Shown here: positions 15,522-23,360 of the stretch, in pieces
Numbering within the stretch: position 1 is the first letter of the stretch
How the letters are laid out: each line of letters begins with the position of its first letter
DNA from: Lachnospiraceae bacterium
GTDB taxonomy: Bacteria > Bacillota > Clostridia > Lachnospirales > Lachnospiraceae
Direction of reading: 5' to 3'
DNA length: 64,000 nt
Assembly: GCA_902363665.1 (NCBI GenBank)
Contig: CABJAW010000014.1
Location: 51,549-115,548 of the forward strand
Notes under the pieces: model-generated
What the model saw: only the letters and a program-made list of their open reading frames with translations
Told to the model about the DNA's origin: nothing
Databases searched by the model: none
Made by a program: the position numbers and the translations under genes

Positions 15522-16403
15522 TTACAAGTCAAAATTCAGTTGACCCTGCAGCCAGATGTTGCCCTTGAAGCGACGGCCGATTTCCGGTACACCAAGGAGA
15601 TCTTTTGCATTGACACAGATATCAAAATACATGTCATTGCATTCCAGTGTCATCTGGTAGACATATTCATCCGTAACCGTATTTTGCACTTTCTGACAGT
15701 ATTCAATGTTTCCAAGAATCTGATACTGATCACATTCCATTCCATAAGGCATGAAAAATGTATCTACAATTGAAAATACGTCTTCTTTGTAAACCCGGCG
15801 TGACACCATCGAATACAGATCCATATCCTCAATGGTCAGGCTCTCAATCGCATCCGGATCACCGTTTTTCGCCGCACTCATCAGCTGGCTGCGGTGCGCA
15901 ACAGATTTCTTTTCAAAATCCATATTTTCCGCAGACGCTTTTTTTGCCACCGGGAACAAAATTTTTCCGCCAGATGACAAACCGGTGAATGTCGTCGTGA
16001 CCGGAATCCCTTTCAACTGATTCAGGATCTGTTCCTGGCGATACCTGGCCGCATTCTGCAGATAAAAGATCAACGATACGCCGACACGCCCATCGTCACA
16101 GATTCCTGCAAATGAATCACCGTTTACACGCCTTTCCACGCTGACTTCTTCTGAAGTCGTAACACTTCTCCCTTTATAATAAGGAAAATAATACTGTCGG
16201 TGAAACCCGTCACCGTCAACATCTCCGCAGAGCTTGATTCCCATATCTGGTGCAAACTCTTTCTCCATCTCGATAAATGCAGTGTCATCTTCTCTTACAG
16301 CTTCCCGATGGTCAAACTTTTTATATACATCCTCAAGCAGCTTTTCTACTTCAGATTCTTTTGTAATGTTTGCAAAACCGATTGCTCTTAAATAAGAATG
16401 CAT
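15522..16403 (-). CDS. DUF3881-family protein
   Basis: A 293-residue soluble protein (MHSYLRAIGFANITKESEVEKLLEDVYKKFD...) recognised as the DUF3881 family of Lachnospiraceae. Function unknown. Conserved-looking blocks are YYFPYYKGRSV, RVGVSLIFYLQNAARYR and SKGGK-type loop LSSGGKILFPV. No signal peptide or membrane segment. It follows serS by 24 nt on the same strand and is likely the last gene of that transcript. It is the first core gene beyond the tRNA-Arg border. Confidence 0.82.
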   Translation of the reverse strand: MHSYLRAIGFANITKESEVEKLLEDVYKKFDHREAVREDDTAFIEMEKEFAPDMGIKLCGDVDGDGFHRQYYFPYYKGRSVTTSEEVSVERRVNGDSFAGICDDGRVGVSLIFYLQNAARYRQEQILNQLKGIPVTTTFTGLSSGGKILFPVAKKASAENMDFEKKSVAHRSQLMSAAKNGDPDAIESLTIEDMDLYSMVSRRVYKEDVFSIVDTFFMPYGMECDQYQILGNIEYCQKVQNTVTDEYVYQMTLECNDMYFDICVNAKDLLGVPEIGRRFKGNIWLQGQLNFDL

Positions 16404-16427
16404 CTTATCTCCCCTTTAAAGCCGGTC

Positions 16428-17708
16428 TTATCTGATTACTTCCTGTCCGCCCATATACGGTCTTAAAGCTTCCGGAATCCGAACGCTTCCATCCTCATTG
16501 AGGTTATTTTCAAGGAATGCAATCAGCATTCTCGGCGGTGCAACTACTGTATTATTCAGTGTATGCGCAAGATATTTCTTTCCATCCTCACCTTTCACAC
16601 GGATCTTCAGACGTCTTGCCTGCGCATCTCCTAAGTTAGAGCAGCTTCCTACTTCAAAATACTTCTTCTGTCTCGGTGACCATGCCTCTACATCCAGAGA
16701 TTTCACTTTCAGGTCTGCCAGGTCACCAGAGCAGCACTCCAGTGTACGTACCGGAATATCCAGTGTACGGAAGAAATCTACGGTATTCTGCCACAACTTG
16801 TCAAACCACATCATGCTGTCTTCCGGTTTGCAGACAACAATCATTTCCTGCTTTTCAAACTGATGAATGCGGTATACACCTCTCTCCTCGATGCCGTGCG
16901 CACCTTTTTCCTTACGGAAGCACGGAGAATAGCTGGTCAGTGTCTTCGGAAGCTCTTCCTCCGGGATCAGTGTGTCAATAAACTTACCGATCATAGAATG
17001 CTCACTTGTACCGATCAGATACAGATCCTCGCCTTCAATCTTGTACATCATAGCATCCATCTCAGCAAAGCTCATAACACCGGTTACTACATTGCTGCGG
17101 ATCATGTACGGCGGAATGCAGTACGTAAATCCTCTGCCAATCATGAAATCACGCGCATAGGAAAGCACTGCAGAATGAAGTCTTGCAATATTGCCCATCA
17201 GATAATAGAAACCATTTCCGGCTACTCTTCCGGCTGCATCCATGTCGATGCCATGAAGCTTCTCCATGATCTCTGTATGATACGGAATCTCAAAATCCGG
17301 AACTACCGGTTCACCGTAACGCTTGATCTCTACGTTCTCGCTGTCATCCTTTCCGATTGGAACAGACGGATCGATGATGTTTGGAATAACCATCATTCTC
17401 TTGCGGATCTCTTCCTCTACCTCTTTCTCACGGGCATCCAGCTCAGCCATGCGCTCAGAGTTCTGTGTTACTTCCTTCTTCACAGCCTCAGCCTCTTCTT
17501 TTTTGCCCTGTGCCATCAGCACACCAATCTGCTTGGAAATCTTATTTCGGTTCGCCCGAAGTGCCTCTACCTCTTTTTTGATATCTCTGTTTTCCTGATC
17601 ATATTTCAGAACCTCATCCACCAGTACAAGCTTCTCATCCTGAAATTTATTCCGGATATTCTGCTTTACGATTTCCGGGTTTTCTCTCACAAATTTAATG
17701 TCTAACAT
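16428..17708 (-). CDS. serS: Seryl-tRNA synthetase
   Basis: A 426-residue class II synthetase that charges tRNA-Ser. The N-terminal helical hairpin (residues 30-100, EALRANRNKISKQIGVLMAQGKKEEAEAVKKEV) is the tRNA-binding arm. Catalytic motifs: TSEHSM near residue 233, motif 2 FRKEKGAHGIEERGVYRIHQFEKQEM, and motif 3 NNTVVAPPRMLIAFLENN. The start is the ATG at 17708 (MLDIKFVRENPEIVKQNIRNK), 8 nt after GGAGG; an upstream in-frame ATG lacks a ribosome site. It lies between the DUF4446 and DUF3881 genes. Confidence 0.97.
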   Translation of the reverse strand: MLDIKFVRENPEIVKQNIRNKFQDEKLVLVDEVLKYDQENRDIKKEVEALRANRNKISKQIGVLMAQGKKEEAEAVKKEVTQNSERMAELDAREKEVEEEIRKRMMVIPNIIDPSVPIGKDDSENVEIKRYGEPVVPDFEIPYHTEIMEKLHGIDMDAAGRVAGNGFYYLMGNIARLHSAVLSYARDFMIGRGFTYCIPPYMIRSNVVTGVMSFAEMDAMMYKIEGEDLYLIGTSEHSMIGKFIDTLIPEEELPKTLTSYSPCFRKEKGAHGIEERGVYRIHQFEKQEMIVVCKPEDSMMWFDKLWQNTVDFFRTLDIPVRTLECCSGDLADLKVKSLDVEAWSPRQKKYFEVGSCSNLGDAQARRLKIRVKGEDGKKYLAHTLNNTVVAPPRMLIAFLENNLNEDGSVRIPEALRPYMGGQEVIR

Positions 17709-17795
17709 CTCTTTTGCCTCCAGACTAATTTTTTCTTCCCTCAGTTTCAAAAACTTTCTTTATCATATACCATTTCATCATTCAAGTAAAGGATT

Positions 17796-18311
17796 TCATC
17801 CCATGTCGCTGAAATAATTCACCGCCTGGCGCAGTGCTTCTTTTTCTTCCTGTCCAAGTACGATATAAGATTCTCCCTTCACGATTTCCTTCACGTAGGT
17901 ATAGCAGCCTTCCCTTCCATGAATCGCATTTAATACAAAGCCAGAATTACTTTCATCCAGCATTGCCAGTGCAAAGCTCAGTCTGCCTCCCACATCCGGA
18001 AATGCATCGTATTTGACAATCCCGATCTTATTTGCTGTGCGGCTTTGGATTTCCTTAATCCTTCGGATCTCGTCCGTATTGATCTTTGTCAGTTCTGACA
18101 GCTTGTCTACTTCCTGAAAACGCTGTGCGAAAGCTTTTTCAAGTGATACCGCGTCTTTTCCACGCATAAAAATACGATAGCGTTTCATAAAACGTGTCAT
18201 CTTCATGGATACCCGTACCATATATAACAGCACGAATATCATAATTCCCATCATCGCAATAACGATAATGCCCGGATCAATTCCGAGTGAATTTAAAATA
18301 TTGCTTTCCAT
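17796..18311 (-). CDS. DUF4446-family membrane-anchored protein
   Basis: A 171-residue protein with one N-terminal membrane helix (residues 14-33, IIVIAMMGIMIFVLLYMVRV), a charged coiled-coil-like middle (EKAFAQRFQEVDKLSELTKINTDEIRRIKEIQ) and a conserved C-terminal domain (GIVKYDAFPDVGGRLSFALAMLDESNSGFVLNAIHGREGCYTYVKEI). This is the DUF4446 family, which often sits next to parB in clostridia; function unknown. Same strand as parB and serS. Confidence 0.85.
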   Translation of the reverse strand: MESNILNSLGIDPGIIVIAMMGIMIFVLLYMVRVSMKMTRFMKRYRIFMRGKDAVSLEKAFAQRFQEVDKLSELTKINTDEIRRIKEIQSRTANKIGIVKYDAFPDVGGRLSFALAMLDESNSGFVLNAIHGREGCYTYVKEIVKGESYIVLGQEEKEALRQAVNYFSDMG

Positions 18312-18393
18312 TTTTGATCCCCTTTTTGGTCTTAGCTCATCCTGTTTTTCTCAAACTCCCTCGCCGGTCATCGAACGGCTTCCTTTTCTTGTC

Positions 18394-18478
18394 AAAGCAG
18401 ATATTCGCAGTCTGCCGGCAAGTTCTCCACTGTTTATTCCTCCGCGCACCCCCGCGGAGGACTTCCCTGATTCGGTTA
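18394..18478 (-). repeat. Dispersed repeat family 2, short copy
   Basis: Read on the minus strand it has the family landmarks: ACCGAATCAGG, GTGCGCGGAGGAATAAACAGTGGAG (split by small changes), AACTTGC and a terminal TGCGAATATCTGCTTTG. It lies between the DUF4446 gene and a parS site. Confidence 0.55.
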
Positions 18479-18480
18479 AA

Positions 18481-18496
18481 TGTTTCACGTGAAACA
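18481..18496. other. parS site 1
   Basis: TGTTTCACGTGAAACA, a perfect match to the Firmicute parS palindrome bound by ParB. It lies 4 nt after the parB stop codon. Confidence 0.9.
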
Positions 18497-18499
18497 TTT

Positions 18500-19423
18500 T
18501 CACTGCGCAGTGCTCTCTTCTCTCGGGATCGACTGAAACAATTCAATCAAACGCTCCAGTTCATCATCCGAATAGTAATCGATCACAATCTTTCCTTTAT
18601 GATTTGCCTTGTGGTTGATTGATACCTTGGTGCCAAACAATACCTTCATCTTTTCTTCCAGATTTTCATAAATAAATGCATTTTCTGGCTGTGGCTTTTC
18701 TTTTCTATTTTCTATATTCTGCATTGTCTTCATCAGTTTTTCCACATCGCGTACACTCAGTTTCTGATCAAACACCTGCATCGCAATTTTATATTGCTGT
18801 TCCTTGTCTTCGATGGACAACAGTGCTCTCGCATGTCCTGTCGTGATCATTTCATCGATCACCATCTGCTGTACTCTCGGATCAAGTTTCAGCAACCGAA
18901 CAGAATTCGTTACTGCTGTACGGCTCTTGGAAACACGTTCTGCCACTTCATCCTGTTTCAGTTTAAACTCTGTCAGAAGCCGCTTATAAGCCAGCGCTTC
19001 TTCGATAGGGTTTAAATCCTCCCGCTGAATATTTTCAATCAGAGAAATTTCAACGATCTGCTGATCTGTAAAGTCCTTGATCACGACGGGCACTTCTTTC
19101 AGTCCGGCCATCTTTGCAGCACGCCATCTGCGTTCCCCTGCAATAATTTCATAATAGCCGTCTCTTTTCTGTACCAGAAGTGGTTGCAGCACGCCATACT
19201 GTTTGATCGACTCAGACAGTTCCAGCAGCGCATCTTCATCAAATTTTTTACGTGGCTGTTCACGGTTTGGCTCGACCTCACTGATGCGCAGTTTTATCTC
19301 TTCTTTTTTTACTACTGTTTTCACAACCGTTTCCGGTTTTGCCGGCACCGTTTTTTTCTCCACACTCTGTTTTGGAATCAAAGAATCCAGGCCTTTTCCC
19401 AAACCCGATTTTTTTATCGTCAT
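18500..19423 (-). CDS. parB: Chromosome partitioning protein ParB (Spo0J)
   Basis: A 307-residue ParB that binds parS, spreads as a CTP-dependent clamp and loads SMC. The N-terminal CTPase/ParB box includes EPNREQPRKKFDEDALLELSESIKQYGVLQPLLVQKRDGYYEIIAGERRWRAAKMAGLKEVPVVI; the helix-turn-helix is KLKQDEVAERVSKSRTAVTNSVRLLKL. The C-terminal part (IENRKEK... DDELERLIELFQSI) is the dimerization domain. Its ATG overlaps the parA stop by four bases. Six parS sites lie in the following 5 kb. Confidence 0.96.
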   Translation of the reverse strand: MTIKKSGLGKGLDSLIPKQSVEKKTVPAKPETVVKTVVKKEEIKLRISEVEPNREQPRKKFDEDALLELSESIKQYGVLQPLLVQKRDGYYEIIAGERRWRAAKMAGLKEVPVVIKDFTDQQIVEISLIENIQREDLNPIEEALAYKRLLTEFKLKQDEVAERVSKSRTAVTNSVRLLKLDPRVQQMVIDEMITTGHARALLSIEDKEQQYKIAMQVFDQKLSVRDVEKLMKTMQNIENRKEKPQPENAFIYENLEEKMKVLFGTKVSINHKANHKGKIVIDYYSDDELERLIELFQSIPREESTAQ

Positions 19424-20190
19424 TCTTCTTCACCTCTGTGTATTACTTCCTCTGCCAGCAGACGATAACCTTCCGCACCTGTCGATCTTGGATCATATTT
19501 CGTAATTGGCATTCCATAGCTTGGTGCCTCGGCCAGTCTTACATTTCTTGGAATGATGGTCTTATAAATGCGCTGGTTCAAATTATTCTTTACGTTTTCA
19601 ACCACCTGTAAAGACAAATTTGTTCGCGCATCGTACATCGTAAACACAACACCCTCAATCTCAAGTTCAGGATTCAGGCGATCTTTTACGAGATCAATCG
19701 TATGCATCAGCTGGCTTAATCCCTCCAGAGCATAATACTCACACTGGATTGGAACAAGCACAGTATCACCGGCACACATAGAATTGATTGTCAACGTATT
19801 TAATGATGGCGGGCAATCAATAATCACAAAATCATAATCTCCTTTTATTTCATCCAATGCGTTTTTCAGAAGATATTCCTTTCCTTCTACTCCAACCAGT
19901 TCAATCTCCGCTCCGGCAAGATTTACATTGGATGGAAGAATTGAAAGATTTTCAAAAATTTCCGGTTGCAGACACTCCTGGATTGTTTTCTCTCCAAGAA
20001 GCAATTCATATACCGTGTTTTCTACTTCATCTTTCTCTACGCCAAGACCACTTGTAGTATTTCCCTGTGGGTCCATATCAATTACAAGCACCTTTTTGCC
20101 AAGACTCGCAAGAGAAGCAGACAGATTAATCGATGTCGTAGTCTTTCCGACACCACCCTTTTGGTTTGCAACGACAATAGTTCTTCCCAT
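19420..20190 (-). CDS. parA: Chromosome partitioning ATPase ParA (Soj)
   Basis: A 256-residue Walker-type ATPase of the Soj group. It has the deviant Walker A KGGVGKTTTSINLSASLA near residue 10, Walker A' DMDPQGNTTSGLG, and Walker B FVIIDCPPSLNTLTINSM. It forms DNA-bound dimers, is stimulated by ParB, and in relatives also controls DnaA. The gene is upstream of and overlaps parB; parS sites lie on both sides of the pair. Confidence 0.97.
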   Translation of the reverse strand: MGRTIVVANQKGGVGKTTTSINLSASLASLGKKVLVIDMDPQGNTTSGLGVEKDEVENTVYELLLGEKTIQECLQPEIFENLSILPSNVNLAGAEIELVGVEGKEYLLKNALDEIKGDYDFVIIDCPPSLNTLTINSMCAGDTVLVPIQCEYYALEGLSQLMHTIDLVKDRLNPELEIEGVVFTMYDARTNLSLQVVENVKNNLNQRIYKTIIPRNVRLAEAPSYGMPITKYDPRSTGAEGYRLLAEEVIHRGEEE

Positions 20191-20255
20191 TTATCCGTGT
20201 AACTCCCTTCATTCGTGTAAAGTGGATATTCCCAATCCGCTTTCGCTGCTTGCAA

Positions 20256-20271
20256 TGTTTCACGTGAAACA
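20256..20271. other. parS site 2
   Basis: Perfect TGTTTCACGTGAAACA, 66 bp upstream of the parA start. A fragment like the end of repeat family 2 (GTGGATATTCCCAATCCGC) lies beside it at 20222-20240. Confidence 0.9.
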
Positions 20272-20405
20272 TTTTACGCTATGTCATCAACGGATTCTTG
20301 TCCGTTTTGCTGCTTTTCTTATATTACCATTTTCATTTGTTTCCGTCAAAGATTTCCGGCTTATTTTATAAGAAAAAACAGGTTCATTTAGGCAATTTCA
20401 GGAAA

Positions 20406-20421
20406 TGTTTCACGTGAAACA
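20406..20421. other. parS site 3
   Basis: Perfect TGTTTCACGTGAAACA, 150 bp from site 2. Bases 20422-20581 that follow hold nothing I recognise. Confidence 0.9.
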
Positions 20422-20581
20422 TAAAATGTGCCTGGTGAGCGGATAGATTTAGCAGCAGGCGGCGCTATGCTTTTCGTTTTTATAAGCACATCTTTCTGTA
20501 TTGCAGAAATGAAACACATATTTCTATGGTATTTCCATTTCATAATGTCCCACACTTTTTCTTTCCCTATAATAAATGCTG

Positions 20582-20723
20582 GTAACTGTTCAGAGCCAAC
20601 CTTCAAAATGCTGTGCATTTCGTCGGTGTGGCGTATCCGCCAAATAAAATTTCAAAAACAGGCTTAAAAACGTAAGCGTTTTACGCCTGTTTTATGAAAT
20701 TTTGCTTGGCTCTGAACAATTAC
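20582..20723 (+). repeat. Dispersed cruciform repeat family 1, copy 1
   Basis: A 142-bp unit with terminal inverted repeats GTAACTGTTCAGAGCCAA / TTGGCTCTGAACAATTAC. Inside are a small hairpin AAATGC-TGT-GCATTT, a second GGCG-TATC-CGCC, and a long arm ending in AAAACG-TAAG-CGTTTT. Copies: 22808-22952 (inverted), 51340-51481, and a decayed half at 55103-55153. No coding capacity. Confidence 0.85.
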
Positions 20724-20850
20724 AAATGCTGATAAATATCCGTGATTGCCCAGCCTGGCGATTTGCTAAGAAAAGCTTTCTCTCTTCTTATCGCACCGGA
20801 CTTTCTCGATAAGTTGGAAGACTGATTACCGTTATTAAAGATTTTTTATC

Positions 20851-21138
20851 GAGTCAAGCAAGGCCCCTGCGAGGTTGCGCGGAGCAATAAGCAGTGGGTG
20901 GAGGCTTGCTTGTATCATAAGTGAGATCAACTCACTCATGATAGCGGTTATGAAATATCATAAGGAAGGACCCGTTTACGGAATCTCATAAGGAGGGTCC
21001 CGTTTACGGAATCTCATAAGGAGGGTCCCGTTTACGGGAGGATTCCTTATGAGTTAGGATTCCTTATGAGCTAGGATTCCTTATGAGCTGGGATCCCTTA
21101 TGATCCTACAAGCAGCGAAGCGGATTGCGAATATCCGC
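20851..21138 (+). repeat. Dispersed repeat family 2, long copy with tandem block
   Basis: Begins GAGTCAAGCAAGGCCCCTGC, continues through TTGCGCGGAGCAATAAGCAG and ends GCGGATTGCGAATATCCGC. Its interior holds three units of TCATAAGGAGGGTCCCGTTT (first one variant) followed by four of GGATTCCTTATGAG, which are inverted relative to each other, so the block can form a long cruciform. The closest relative is at 21731-22016. The flanks (20724-20850, 21139-21501) hold no gene I can support. Confidence 0.7.
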
Positions 21139-21501
21139 GTTGACCCACTTTCCAGTTTTTCGATGAACACAGGGGAACAGGTATATCGTTGTTCAAAATT
21201 GGCTTTTTCAGTTTGTAGATTCTCCTGATAAGTGCGAAATCATTTGTTATTGTTTAAGAATTTCTCTTATCAAAATCTTTCTTTTTTTCTTCATTTCCGG
21301 GCTATTATATCGATGTTTTCCGTTATTTTTCGTTTTGTATCGATATTTTATTCTTTGTTTTCTATTATTTTCGATTTATTCTATTTTTTTCGAAGTTATA
21401 CTTATAAGCTTTGCATTTGTTTTTCAAGTGTTCTTTCCAAGTTCTTTCTTCATGATGTAGTCACACCTGCTTAAATAAACCAGGCAAAACTCTTGTTTTA
21501 C

Positions 21502-21611
21502 CCGAGTCAGGCAAGCCCCCGCTTCAATTGCGCGGAGCAATAAGCAATGGGCAGAGGCTTGCCTGTATCAGGAGTGGTACAAGCCACTCCTGATAAGTTG
21601 TAAAGCAGCTA
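21502..21611 (+). repeat. Dispersed repeat family 2, copy with hairpin centre
   Basis: Starts CCGAGTCAGGCAAGCCCCCG, includes TTGCGCGGAGCAATAAGCAA, then a hairpin CAGGAGTGG-TACAAG-CCACTCCTG instead of the tandem block. The 3' end is degraded. Confidence 0.6.
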
Positions 21612-21631
21612 CTCGCTTAAATCAGTTTTTA

Positions 21632-21647
21632 TGTTTCACGTGAAACT
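21632..21647. other. parS site 4 (one mismatch)
   Basis: TGTTTCACGTGAAACT; the last base departs from the palindrome. Confidence 0.82.
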
Positions 21648-21730
21648 TTCTATGTATTAATAATAAGTTTTATCAATATATCTTTCCTCCCTGCTCGCAT
21701 AGACTTGTCAGTGCTTTCAGCTGCTTTTAA

Positions 21731-22016
21731 CCGGGTCAGCCAAGCCTCCTGCTTCAATTGTGCAAAGAATAAACAGTGGAGAGAACTTGCTTGTATCATA
21801 ACGAGATCAGCTCACTCATAATAGAGGTTATAGGAAGATCCAGATCCCGCTTGCGGAATCTCATAAGGAGGGTCCCGTTTACAGAATCTCATAAGGATGG
21901 TCCCATTTACGTGAGGATCCCTTGTGAGTTGGGATTCCTTATGAGTTGTGATTCCTTATGAGTTGGAATCCCTTATGATCCTGCAAGTAGCAAAGCGGAT
22001 ATTCGCAATCCGCTTT
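21731..22016 (+). repeat. Dispersed repeat family 2, second long copy
   Basis: Same layout as 20851-21138: CCGGGTCAGCCAAGCC start, tandem TCATAAGGAGGGTCCCGTTT units, then inverted GGATTCCTTATGAG units, ending GCGGATATTCGCAATCCGC. The many differences from the other long copy show it is an old duplication or an independent expansion. Confidence 0.7.
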
Positions 22017-22063
22017 GGGTTGATTCATTCAACCAGGGCGAGTAAGTTTCCGTTGTTCAACCA

Positions 22064-22079
22064 TGTTTCACGTGAAACG
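22064..22079. other. parS site 5 (one mismatch)
   Basis: TGTTTCACGTGAAACG, just downstream of the dead IS630 transposase. Confidence 0.82.
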
Positions 22080-22093
22080 CTTTCCGTCAGACA

Positions 22094-22604
22094 ATCATTG
22101 ATTCGTGCTTATTGTTTCTAAGACTGTTTTTACGACCCCAGGTAGTTCAGCAGCAAGGCGGACTTTCTTCTTTCTGAAAATAGTTTTCATTTTTGATCAC
22201 ATTTTCTCAATAAAGTTCGAGGTTCAAATCCGGACTGTATGGCAGCAAATACAGACAGGAGATAGCAGTCTTGTTCAAAAGTTCCGTCACTATTTTGGCG
22301 TGATGAGAACGCATATTATCTATGATTGCAACATCGTCTTTCTCAAGACTCGGCATCAATTGTTTTTCCATATATTCGCGAAATCACTGTGCAGTTCTTC
22401 CGCCTTGATGCGTAGTATATATATCAGACTGCCTTTAAGCCGGATGGATAGCAAAACAGTTGTTCCGTCAGGCGTGTTTACCGAGGCAGTATCAATGGCA
22501 CGTTTTTCATGTACTGCATGTGCATAATTCCGCGAATAGCAAAGCTGATTGCGAACATCTACCTTGGTTTTAGATAAAGGCAGATACTCATAATCTGTTT
22601 TCAT
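22094..22604 (-). pseudogene. IS630-family transposase remnant
   Basis: The minus strand encodes the C-terminal half of an IS630-type DDE transposase in pieces. First frame: SRNYAHAVHEKRAIDTASVNTPDGTTVLLSIRLKG. After a shift: VAIIDNMRSHHAKIVTELL...CLYLLPYSPDLN, with the catalytic-core Asp of IDNMRSHH. After another shift: FIEKM, a stop where Trp is expected, then SKMKTIFRKKKVRLAAELPG. At least two frameshifts and one nonsense change, and no N-terminal half. The insertion sequence ends are not visible. The 22605-22807 flank is AT-rich without a gene. Confidence 0.8.
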
Positions 22605-22807
22605 TTTCCGTATCAGTCTCTCATCCGCTTTTATATTTTTTTGTATGTTTTTTCGTATATTTTTAACGTTTGCATCATTTTCTTTATGATTACTTTTTCT
22701 CTATTTCTATATTTTTTCTTTTTCCGTCTCTATTATATCGATTTTTTTCGATATTTTTCTTTTTATTTTTCTCTTCTTACATGTCATAAGTTTTCATGTT
22801 ATATTTT

Positions 22808-22952
22808 GTAACTGTTCAGAGCCAAGCAGATTTTCATGCAAAAGTGTGAATCATGCTTGCATGAATGAACACTTTTACATGGAAATCTATTTGGCGGATA
22901 CGCCACACCGACGAAATGCGCAGCATTTTGGAGGTTGGCTCTGAACAGTTAC
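22808..22952 (-). repeat. Dispersed cruciform repeat family 1, copy 2 (inverted, different arm)
   Basis: Perfect terminal repeats GTAACTGTTCAGAGCCAA. Read on the minus strand, the first 65 bp match copies 1 and 3 (the two small hairpins), but the long arm is a different sequence, AGATTTCCATGTAAAAGTG and its near complement, again closing on a GCAAGC apex. So the arm changed sequence while keeping its hairpin form. Confidence 0.82.
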
Positions 22953-22986
22953 TATATTTTTTACTTTTTGAACGCAGATAAGCATT

Positions 22987-23098
22987 CCCCCTCCCCCCGT
23001 TTCAAGTGCATGGAACACTAAGCGGTGGATTGAATACTTATGTCAGTGGGTTTTGAAAACTCCCACTGACAGGCCGCGAAGCGACTGCGTTCACGAAA
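22987..23098 (+). repeat. Dispersed repeat family 2, degraded copy
   Basis: Starts with a C-rich version of the left end, has ACACTAAGCGGTGGATTGAA and a central hairpin TGTCAGTGGG / CCCACTGACA, and ends near GGCCGCGAAGCGACTGCGTT. Weaker match than the others. Confidence 0.5.
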
Positions 23099-23241
23099 TA
23101 TCATAAGGGGCCGTTTGCCATTTGTTTTCTGATTTCTTCCTGAACGAAAAAAACAGCGCAGATAACTCCTCTTGTTTCTGTGTGTAGCTCTTTTCTTCTC
23201 TTTGATTTATCAGAAAGAGTTTTTTCTGCGTCGCAAAAAGA

Positions 23242-23279
23242 CAGGCATATATGTTTCACGTGAAACATATATGCCTGTT
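23242..23279 (-). terminator. Perfect 38-bp palindrome: parS site 6 inside a terminator hairpin
   Basis: Two 19-base arms (ACAGGCATATATGTTTCAC and its exact complement) centred on a perfect parS, TGTTTCACGTGAAACA at 23253-23268. On the minus strand the palindrome is followed by CTTTTTG, so it also has the form of an intrinsic terminator, 81 bp after the stop of the coiled-coil protein gene. Both roles can be true. Confidence 0.8.
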
Positions 23280-23360
23280 TCTCTCGGCTCATATCTGTTC
23301 AAATTAAAAAATCTTTTTCTTACTGTTCTTTTTCTTTTTGTTGTATATTCTGCATTGGTT

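Noticed and set aside
20990..21110. Possible CRISPR array
   Set aside because: The units are directly adjacent without unique spacers, change orientation midway, and no cas genes are in the window.
21232..21474. An 80-codon frame in the parS region
   Set aside because: Extremely Phe-rich from AT-rich DNA, no ribosome site, no recognisable sequence.
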